Origin: CALIBK01 sp037444165
GTDB taxonomy: Bacteria > Desulfobacterota > BSN033 > UBA1163
Assembly (NCBI GenBank): GCA_037444165.1
Contig: JBBIMX010000072.1
Location: 1 to 12,296, forward strand
Reading direction: 5' to 3'
Length of the DNA: 12,296 bases
Positions 7,437-12,296 of this stretch are shown here, piece by piece. A program made the position numbers and the translations under genes. Every line of letters begins with the position of its first letter. The stretch's first letter is position 1. The notes under the pieces were generated by a model that was not told the DNA's origin, did no database searches, and saw nothing but the letters and a program-made list of their open reading frames with translations.

Positions 7437-7502
7437 TCTATGGGTTTCGGAAATACTGCTCTCGGGGTTAAATGTATTTCCGCCCTTCCGTGAGGGAATA
7501 CA
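7437..7502 (+). repeat. 66-bp promoter-upstream repeat, copy B
   Basis: Begins TCTATGGGTTTCGG and ends GGAATACA. It is the inverted partner of 6964-7029 (56/66 identical, no gaps). It contains GGAAATAC (7449-7456) and GTATTTCC (7474-7481), a perfect 8-bp dyad. The second arm could alternatively pair with GGAATAC (7495-7501). The -35 box of the next promoter starts 17 bp after the repeat ends. Confidence 0.85.
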
Positions 7503-7519
7503 GGTCTCCAAAAAATCGC

Positions 7520-7548
7520 TTGACAAGTTATTTCGCTTAAAAGATAAT
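7520..7548 (+). promoter_or_regulatory. Strong sigma70-like promoter of the phenylphosphate-synthase-like operon
   Basis: A perfect TTGACA (7520-7525) is followed after 17 bp by GATAAT (7543-7548). The predicted start is near 7555, leaving a leader of about 200 nt before the ATG at 7752. Repeat copy B lies immediately upstream. Confidence 0.7.
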
Positions 7549-7669
7549 AGCCAAAAAACAGACCATGAAGGTGTGGGGATCGATCGGAATCGTCTTCCTT
7601 CCCTGAGTGGATTGTAAATTTTAATAATAAACTTCTTCAATAGATTTTTTTAATTAAATCCTCACCAAA

Positions 7670-7681
7670 AAGGAGGTGATC
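7670..7681 (+). promoter_or_regulatory. Orphan perfect Shine-Dalgarno sequence in the leader
   Basis: AAGGAGGTGATC matches the full 12-nt complement of the usual 16S rRNA 3' end, yet no ATG, GTG or TTG follows at usable distance. The alpha-subunit gene starts 70 bp further on with its own SD. A small hairpin, TCACC (7662-7666) with GGTGA (7675-7679), could cover it. Confidence 0.6.
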
Positions 7682-7751
7682 AAAGAGAAGAAAGGGTTCG
7701 AAGGAAACTCTTAATGGTTAATTATATCTCAAGGAAAGGAGGGAATGAAAG

Positions 7752-9596
7752 ATGGCTCAAAAAGGATTTCCAATGCCATTAGAGGTTCAATACCCCAAGG
7801 AACTGGAAGGTTGGGAAGAGATGTATCCTCCCTATTACATTTTTAGTGAGGAGAGAAGGGAGTGGGAAGAAAAACACTTCTGGTATCACGATAAGATCCA
7901 TGCCCCCGAACCGATGTATCCTCTCGATCTTATCTTTCACGAAGCCTGGCAAATCTCCCTTTCCCAATATACCACAAGGGTCTTTTGCATTCCTCCTGCG
8001 CAAGGGGTCGCTCAGAGAATGGTAGGCTGTTATATGTACATTACTCCGGTGGCTCCCCCTCCTCAGGAACTCATTGGAGAGAAAGCCGCCCTCTTTCAGA
8101 AAAGGGTCTTTTATGTATTCGACCATTATGATGCCCTTTGGGGACTATGGCTGAAAAAATTTAGAGCCTTGGGCGAGGAGATGGCTAACATAAAGGTCCC
8201 CTCCGAATTTCCAAAGTTTGAACCCGATGATACGGTCTTCCCGGAGCCGAGGGGGTATTATACCTCTTATGAATTGATCGATGCCTGGGATCGACTGGTC
8301 AATGCAATGATCAAAGGTTGGCAGTATCATTTCCAATACCTCAACTTAGCCTATCTTGCCTATCTCCTATTTGCGGATACCTGTCGGAAACTTTTTCCAG
8401 GGATCAGTGAAAGCACCATTGGGAAACTGGTAGCCGGCGCCTATGTTCAGATGTTTAAGCCTGAAGAAGAACTCTGCAGGCTTGCCAGACTTGCCTCAGC
8501 TGTTCCTGAAGTGGCCAAAGTGTTAAAAAGTGATCTTCCAGCTGAAAAAAAGATCGAGGCCCTGAAAAAGACAGCCGAAGGGAATGATTGGCTTGTAGAA
8601 TACGAAAAGTCTAAGGATCCTTGGTTCTTTGTTTCATGCGGAAGTGGATGGTTCCATTATGAAGGAAGCTGGACCACTAAATTGGAGATCCCTTTTGGCT
8701 ATCTAAAGAGCTATGTAGAAAGAATCGAAAGGGGGGAGAAAATTGAGAGGGACCTCCCTGCCATAGATAAGGCACGAGCGGAATTGGCAGAGGAGTATCG
8801 GAAACTCATTAAAACTGACGAGGATCGTAAATCCTTTGATGATACTTACAAGGCGGTCCGAACAATCTATAAATATGCAGAAGACCATCTCTTCTGGGTA
8901 GAGCACTGGTTCCATACGATCTGGTTTGAAAAGGTAAGAGAGTTCGGTACTCTTCTGGTAAAAAACGGAATGCTAAAGGAAACCGATGATATCTTTCTTT
9001 TTAACCGTTTCGAAGTTCCTTACCTTCTCGAAGACCTTGCAACAACCTGGGCATTGGGTGTTGGGGTTCCTTCGAGAGCTCCATACTGGCAGGCCAAGGC
9101 AGAGAAGAGAAAGAAAATCCTCGAGGCAGCAAAGAAATGGACTCCCATCCCTGCCCTCGGGACTCCTCCCGAAGAGGTGGCAGAACCTTTTACCGTGATG
9201 CTTTGGGGGATTACCACTGAGAAAGTTCAAGAGTGGTTGAAGGGGGTGGCCATAGTTCCAACCGAAGTGACAGAGCTTAAGGGGTTTGCCTCCTCCGCAG
9301 GGGTAGTGGAAGGGAAGGTAAGAGTGGTTAAGCTTCTTGAAGAAATCACTCAAATCGAACAGGGAGAAATTTTGGTTTGTCCAACCACCAATCCCGCATG
9401 GGCCCCGGTGTTTACAAAAATTAAAGCCTCCATTACAGACATTGGAGGATTAACAAGCCATGCTGCGATCGTCTGTCGGGAGTATGGAATCCCTTCGGTA
9501 ACCGGAACAGGGATTGCTACCTCGGTGCTAAAAACAGGGGATACGGTGCGGGTTGATGGAAATACAGGAATTGTAAAGATTTTGAAACGAGCCTAA
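7752..9596 (+). CDS. Phenylphosphate synthase alpha-subunit-like protein with phosphohistidine swivel domain
   Basis: In the known enzyme the alpha subunit carries the catalytic histidine that passes a phosphoryl group from ATP to phenol. This 614-residue protein fits in size. Its N-terminal ~480 residues are Trp/Tyr-rich and not PEP-synthase-like (WEEMYPPYYIFSEE, PEPMYPLDLIFHEAWQISLS, VGCYMYITP), matching my memory of the Thauera subunit. From about 500 it has a PEP-utiliser mobile domain: GFASSAGVVEGKVRVV, LVCPTTNPAWAPVF, then GGLTSHAAIVCREYGIPSV with His570 as phosphate carrier (His569 in Thauera, as I recall). No signal peptide, so cytoplasmic. The SD AAAGGAGG lies 9 bp before the ATG. 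It must work with the next gene, which supplies ATP binding. The family is firm; phenol as substrate is inferred, because carboxylase genes are absent from the window. Confidence 0.85.
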   Translation: MAQKGFPMPLEVQYPKELEGWEEMYPPYYIFSEERREWEEKHFWYHDKIHAPEPMYPLDLIFHEAWQISLSQYTTRVFCIPPAQGVAQRMVGCYMYITPVAPPPQELIGEKAALFQKRVFYVFDHYDALWGLWLKKFRALGEEMANIKVPSEFPKFEPDDTVFPEPRGYYTSYELIDAWDRLVNAMIKGWQYHFQYLNLAYLAYLLFADTCRKLFPGISESTIGKLVAGAYVQMFKPEEELCRLARLASAVPEVAKVLKSDLPAEKKIEALKKTAEGNDWLVEYEKSKDPWFFVSCGSGWFHYEGSWTTKLEIPFGYLKSYVERIERGEKIERDLPAIDKARAELAEEYRKLIKTDEDRKSFDDTYKAVRTIYKYAEDHLFWVEHWFHTIWFEKVREFGTLLVKNGMLKETDDIFLFNRFEVPYLLEDLATTWALGVGVPSRAPYWQAKAEKRKKILEAAKKWTPIPALGTPPEEVAEPFTVMLWGITTEKVQEWLKGVAIVPTEVTELKGFASSAGVVEGKVRVVKLLEEITQIEQGEILVCPTTNPAWAPVFTKIKASITDIGGLTSHAAIVCREYGIPSVTGTGIATSVLKTGDTVRVDGNTGIVKILKRA

Positions 9597-9600
9597 AATT

Positions 9601-9631
9601 TTGATATGCCCCCCTCACGGGGGCATATCAA
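9601..9631 (+). other. Intercistronic 13-bp perfect hairpin between alpha and beta genes
   Basis: TTGATATGCCCCC (9601-9613) pairs perfectly with GGGGGCATATCAA (9619-9631) around a 5-nt loop. It starts 4 bp after the alpha stop and ends 3 bp before the beta SD (GGAGGAG, 9635-9641). No U-tract follows, so it is more likely an mRNA-stability or processing element, or a partial attenuator, than a full terminator. Confidence 0.75.
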
Positions 9632-9647
9632 TTTGGAGGAGTTTTAA

Positions 9648-10712
9648 ATGCCTTATGTATTATGGTTTGACAAAGCAGGAAAAGAAGCCATTTCTTTAGT
9701 AGGGGGAAAAAATGCAAGCCTTGGAGAATTAATGAGGGCGGACATTCCTGTTCCTCCTGGTTTTTCTGTAACCACAGAAGCCTACCTTGCCTTTGTGAGC
9801 GGAGATCTCAAAGAAAGAATCGAAAAGATTCTCTCCCAAATTGATCCTACAGATATGGCCTCCCTGGAAGAAAAAAGCCAAAACATTCGCCAGCTCATCA
9901 TTAACGTTCCATTCCCCAAAAAGATCCAAGAGGAGATAGAATCAAATTACCAAGCCCTGTGCCAAGTCTTTGATACACCAGAGATGCCCGTTGCCGTGCG
10001 GTCAAGTGCTACAGCCGAAGATCTCCCCGGAGCAAGTTTTGCCGGACAACAGGATACCTTTCTCTGGATTCAGGGGGTGGAAGAGGTTCTCGAAAAGATA
10101 AAACTTTGTATGGCAAGTCTTTTCACTCCTCGGGCTATTGCCTATAGGGTTAAGATGGGGTTCCCCCATGAAAAGGTCTTGATCAGTGTCGGGGTCCAGA
10201 AGATGGTAAACGCCAGGGCCGCAGGGGTGATGTTCACCCTAAATCCAATTAATGGAGATCCCTCCAAAGTGGTCATCGAAGGCAACTGGGGGCTGGGGGA
10301 AACCGTCGTAAGTGGCCTCTGTAATCCCGATAAGTTTATGGTAGACAAGGTGACTTTGGAGATTCAACGAGAGATCTCACTAAAAACAACCGAATGTGTA
10401 TTTGATTCCCTCCGGAAAGAAGTGGTCCATAAGGATATCCCTCCCGAAAGACGTGAGATCCCATGCATAGAAGATCAGGAGGCCCTTGAATTGGCAAGAT
10501 TCGCCAAGAAAGTTGAAGCCTACTACGGATGTCCTCAAGACATTGAGTGGGCGATCGATAGAGACAAACCATTTCCATTCAATATCTTTATGGTCCAAAG
10601 TCGTCCCGAAACGGTCTGGAGTCAGAAAAAAAGAGAGCCTCTTCTGGGGAAAAAGAGTGCCTATGAGCTCTTGCTCGAAAAAGCCCTAAAGCCTATAAAA
10701 ATTGGTTTTTAA
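9648..10712 (+). CDS. Phenylphosphate synthase beta-subunit-like ATP-binding protein (PEP synthase N-terminal type)
   Basis: Supplies the ATP-grasp (PPDK_N) domain that phosphorylates the histidine of the partner subunit. Its 354 residues (about 40 kDa) equal the N-terminal part of PEP synthase only: GGKNASLGE at 19-27, VRSSATAEDLPGASFAGQQ at 117-135, NPINGDPS at 199-206, WGLGE at 214-218, DIEWA at 298-302 and VQSRPET at 316-322. There is no swivel or TIM-barrel PEP domain, so it cannot be a PEP synthase by itself. It ends cleanly at the point where the beta subunit of phenylphosphate synthase ends. The ATG has SD GGAGGAG at about 8 bp and follows the alpha gene by 51 bp with a hairpin between. 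ATP-binding motifs look intact. The gene order alpha then beta matches the known operon. Confidence 0.87.
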   Translation: MPYVLWFDKAGKEAISLVGGKNASLGELMRADIPVPPGFSVTTEAYLAFVSGDLKERIEKILSQIDPTDMASLEEKSQNIRQLIINVPFPKKIQEEIESNYQALCQVFDTPEMPVAVRSSATAEDLPGASFAGQQDTFLWIQGVEEVLEKIKLCMASLFTPRAIAYRVKMGFPHEKVLISVGVQKMVNARAAGVMFTLNPINGDPSKVVIEGNWGLGETVVSGLCNPDKFMVDKVTLEIQREISLKTTECVFDSLRKEVVHKDIPPERREIPCIEDQEALELARFAKKVEAYYGCPQDIEWAIDRDKPFPFNIFMVQSRPETVWSQKKREPLLGKKSAYELLLEKALKPIKIGF

Positions 10713-10842
10713 CTCTATGTGCTTCCCTAAGACATCTAAATTTAGCATTAAAATTAGCCTCTCCAGGTCTTTATGCAAAGTAAACCCCTAACACAAAGTG
10801 ATGAACCAATGTGAATCTACGAGTTCAAGGTAAATAGAAAAA

Positions 10843-10860
10843 GGAGCTTTTTATAGCTCC
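10843..10860 (+). terminator. Weak hairpin downstream of the beta-subunit gene
   Basis: GGAGCT (10843-10848) pairs with AGCTCC (10855-10860) over a 6-nt loop, preceded by A-rich and followed by AAATTATTTTT. The stem is short and the T-run begins late, so at most partial termination is expected. The membrane-protein gene could still be read from the same transcript. The surrounding 10713-10923 is otherwise non-coding; a perfect tandem TGAGGTTC duplication lies at 10881-10896. Confidence 0.35.
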
Positions 10861-10907
10861 AAATTATTTTTAACCTATTTTGAGGTTCTGAGGTTCCCGG
10901 AATAAAA

Positions 10908-10918
10908 AAGGAGGTGAT
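10908..10918 (+). promoter_or_regulatory. Near-perfect Shine-Dalgarno of the membrane-protein gene
   Basis: AAGGAGGTGAT, complementary to the 16S 3' end over 11 nt, lies with GGAGG 9 bp before the ATG at 10924. It fixes that start and predicts efficient translation. Confidence 0.85.
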
Positions 10919-10923
10919 TTAAT

Positions 10924-12036
10924 ATGGGAAACGAGAAACCCCCTGTAAAAATTGGTCTCGGCCCTGCTGGGAGAGGTGGAGGGTTGATTCAATTTATCAT
11001 ACTCACTTTAATTGGCATTATCCTATTCGTCTATGGGATCTCTTCAGCCTCAATCGTTTTAATCATTCTTCCATCAACCCTGATCATGCTCATTGCCTTA
11101 GGCCATTTGGTCCTTTTAGGTGATAATTGGCCATGGGCTCCCCCTGCAGGGAATTGGACACCTGCCAAATCTCGTTTCATAGTAGGGTTGGGAATGACAC
11201 TCCTCTGGGGTATCTTCACTTTTGCGATGCTACTCTTTATGAGGTTTGTCTATCCCAAATGGCCAATAGGACCACTCTATCTTTGGTTTGGAGTAATTGG
11301 ATTCTGGGCCACTCTTCTTTATGGAATAAACTGGGGTGGATGGCCTTTTAAAGGAAGAATCCATCCCTGGGCAACAATGGCGATCAGTTTTATAATCGTA
11401 ATGATCGTGTCGATTCTCATTTGGAATTTCCTGACCAACCTCGACGGAACACCCCTTGCGGATAGCCCATCCAACCACAAGGGTCCATTAAATGTAAACT
11501 GGCTGACAGGATATCTCGTCTGGTCCATCGCCTGGTTTTTTGTCTTTAGTCCTGTTTTTACAACTCAGGGATGGCCCTTTACCAAATGGGGACAACCCGC
11601 TGCAGCCATTGGCCAGACGATTCTTTCCCATATTTTAGGATATATTTTCTGGAAAGGGACTTTAGGCCTCGGTATTACTCCAACCTTCTCTTTCGCGGCT
11701 TTGGGTTCTTCTCTCATCTTCTGGCCTTTGGTCCATTCTTGGCATTTCCAATTCTGGGGGGTTACGAAATATACACACTTCAAAAGAGCTCTTTCCGCTT
11801 TTATCCTTCAGATCATTCTCATTATAATATGGGTGGCCCTTTTAACCTTAATTCTTGGGCCTAAAGCAAATGATATTGTAACGAAAAACCTTCCTGCTGA
11901 TATAAATATCCTTATTATCTACCTCAATCTCTGTATCGTGGCTCCAGCCTTAATTGCTCACAATGCCTTTTGGCTTAGATGGCCCCTGACACTTCCCAAT
12001 CCACCCGGAACACCTCCACCCGATCAAGCCGCGTAG
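10924..12036 (+). CDS. Ten-helix Trp/Pro-rich membrane protein of unknown function
   Basis: I do not recognise this family. The 370-residue protein has about ten hydrophobic helices (approximately 21-40, 43-65, 84-107, 115-135, 148-170, 191-212, 226-246, 256-273, 288-312, 327-345). An aromatic/proline motif recurs after every second helix: NWPWAPPAGNWTP at 68, NWGGWPFKGRIHPW at 136, QGWPFTKWGQP at 215, WHFQFWGVTKY at 273 and FWLRWPL at 349. Four of these are followed by a helix ending near a Trp. The protein therefore looks like about five copies of a 60-78-residue two-helix unit. The tail is Pro-rich (NPPGTPPPDQAA). It follows the beta-subunit gene by 211 bp, in the place where the third, CBS-type subunit of phenylphosphate synthase would be expected, and is closed by a terminator. 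A transporter or membrane partner for the synthase substrate is conceivable but unproven. Confidence 0.8.
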   Translation: MGNEKPPVKIGLGPAGRGGGLIQFIILTLIGIILFVYGISSASIVLIILPSTLIMLIALGHLVLLGDNWPWAPPAGNWTPAKSRFIVGLGMTLLWGIFTFAMLLFMRFVYPKWPIGPLYLWFGVIGFWATLLYGINWGGWPFKGRIHPWATMAISFIIVMIVSILIWNFLTNLDGTPLADSPSNHKGPLNVNWLTGYLVWSIAWFFVFSPVFTTQGWPFTKWGQPAAAIGQTILSHILGYIFWKGTLGLGITPTFSFAALGSSLIFWPLVHSWHFQFWGVTKYTHFKRALSAFILQIILIIIWVALLTLILGPKANDIVTKNLPADINILIIYLNLCIVAPALIAHNAFWLRWPLTLPNPPGTPPPDQAA

Positions 12037-12042
12037 GACTTT

Positions 12043-12071
12043 AGCCCTGGGAGGTCTCTCCCAGGGCTTTT
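12043..12071 (+). terminator. Rho-independent terminator after the membrane-protein gene
   Basis: AGCCCTGGGAG (12043-12053) and CTCCCAGGGCT (12058-12068) form a perfect 11-bp GC-rich stem with a 4-nt loop. A short T-run (12068-12071) follows. It begins 6 bp after the stop codon and marks the end of the plus-strand operon. Confidence 0.9.
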
Positions 12072-12109
12072 GTAATCCTAATTTACTCTCTTACTGATTC
12101 AACCAAGAC

Positions 12110-12138
12110 TTGCACATGATATTGGAATCTGTTTTAAT
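12110..12138 (+). promoter_or_regulatory. Possible weak promoter of the right-edge gene
   Basis: TTGCAC (12110-12115), a 17-bp spacer and TTTAAT (12133-12138) lie between the terminator and the next ATG. The -35 match is only partial; position after a terminator is the main argument. Confidence 0.3.
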
Positions 12139-12159
12139 TCCTCTCGGGAGAAAAGATAG

Positions 12160-12296
12160 ATGGATCAAATAGAGAAACTCTTTAAATCTGGAAAACTCGA
12201 GATCTCGCTCTTAAAAAAATTGCTTGAGAAATACGTCCTCCTGGATTCACAGGTCATCGTTGGCCCTGAGATTGGTGAAGATGCGGCTGTGGTTGA
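12160..12296 (+). CDS. N-terminus of an AIR-synthase/HypE-related protein (cut by window end)
   Basis: Only 45 codons are inside the window: MDQIEKLFKSGKLEISLLKKLL, then a hydrophobic strand and VIVGPEIGEDAAVV. The GPxIGEDAA block after a GKL...LL helix is typical of the AIR synthase-related/HypE group (ATP-dependent PurM-like fold; HypE makes the cyanide ligand of NiFe hydrogenase). ThiL and other PurM-fold kinases share a similar GDDAA-type motif, so the exact member cannot be fixed from this fragment. The ATG has a GGGAG about 10 bp upstream and lies 88 bp after a strong terminator, so it is a separate transcription unit. Confidence 0.7.
   Translation, partial: MDQIEKLFKSGKLEISLLKKLLEKYVLLDSQVIVGPEIGEDAAVV

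Larger units (their letters stand above)
7326..7751 (+). other. 426-bp intergenic control region and leader of the alpha-subunit gene
   Basis: Holds, in order: a non-coding stretch with no clear terminator for the zinc-ribbon gene (only the small palindrome TTTTGA/TCAAAA at 7336-7348), repeat copy B (7437-7502), a promoter (7520-7548), and a transcribed leader of about 200 nt. The leader contains an AT-rich tract (7616-7660), an unused perfect SD (7670-7681), and the real SD of the alpha-subunit gene (AAAGGAGG, 7735-7742). I see no known riboswitch or tRNA-like fold in it. Confidence 0.6.

Noticed and set aside
7714..7782. A 22-codon frame (MVNYISRKGGNERWLKKDF...) overlapping the alpha-subunit start
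   Set aside because: AAGGA lies at plausible spacing upstream, but the frame is tiny, overlaps the real gene, has no runs of one amino acid typical of attenuators, and could occur by chance.
8973..9353. A 126-codon minus-strand frame inside the alpha-subunit gene
   Set aside because: It lies fully within a strongly supported coding region, and its low-complexity Cys/Pro/Gly-rich translation looks non-biological.
7752..10712. The two genes as a split or broken PEP synthase
   Set aside because: The order is reversed relative to PEP synthase (swivel protein first). The first ~480 residues of the large protein are not PEP-synthase-like, and no PEP/pyruvate-binding barrel is present. The two-subunit phenylphosphate synthase layout explains both proteins fully.
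10880..10908. TTGAGG-17-TAAAAA as a promoter for the membrane-protein gene
   Set aside because: Both boxes match only 4 of 6 consensus bases, the -10 lies in an A-run next to the SD, and read-through from the alpha/beta operon is equally likely.

Overview
The window looks like a chromosomal piece of an anaerobic Gram-negative bacterium. The gene families suggest a Desulfobacterota (deltaproteobacteria-like) lineage, but no rRNA or marker gene fixes the taxonomy. Composition is moderate (roughly mid-40s % GC by eye) and coding density is high. Shine-Dalgarno (SD) sites are strong, some GTG and TTG starts are used, and no transposase, integrase, tRNA or CRISPR is visible.

Left part (186-6898, all minus strand, read right to left): a TlpA-like thioredoxin, a DUF4124 secreted coiled-coil protein, the Cu(I)-exporting P-type ATPase CopA, cysteine synthase CysK, a DegP/HtrA-type periplasmic protease and the DNA-repair glycosylase MutY. 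Most gaps are 10-50 bp. The 130-bp copA-cysK gap holds an 8-bp degenerate tandem repeat. The set reads as envelope thiol/copper/protein-quality housekeeping, with MutY carried at the end. At the extreme left, bases 1-160 hold the tail of a plus-strand gene that seems to change frame.

Centre (6899-7751): a divergent control region around a 67-residue zinc-ribbon gene. That gene has a near-consensus promoter ending about 10 bp before its ATG and no SD, so it is predicted to be leaderless. A 66-bp element is present twice in inverted orientation (6964-7029 and 7437-7502, 56/66 identical by my hand alignment), flanking the gene. Each copy lies 16-17 bp upstream of a good sigma70-like promoter pointing outward, one toward the tlpA operon and one toward the phenylphosphate-synthase-like operon. 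This shared promoter-associated element is the most interesting feature of the window.

Right part (7752-12036, plus strand): a two-gene unit in the order and sizes of phenylphosphate synthase. The alpha subunit (614 aa) has a C-terminal phosphohistidine swivel domain with His570. The beta subunit (354 aa) is the ATP-binding N-terminal part of PEP synthase. In known systems these subunits phosphorylate phenol for anaerobic degradation. Where the third, CBS-type subunit would be expected there is a 370-aa ten-helix membrane protein of unknown function, built from recurring Trp/Pro/Phe-rich two-helix units and closed by a strong terminator. No phenylphosphate carboxylase genes are in the window, so the real substrate is open. 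The window ends in the first 45 codons of an AIR-synthase/HypE-like gene.
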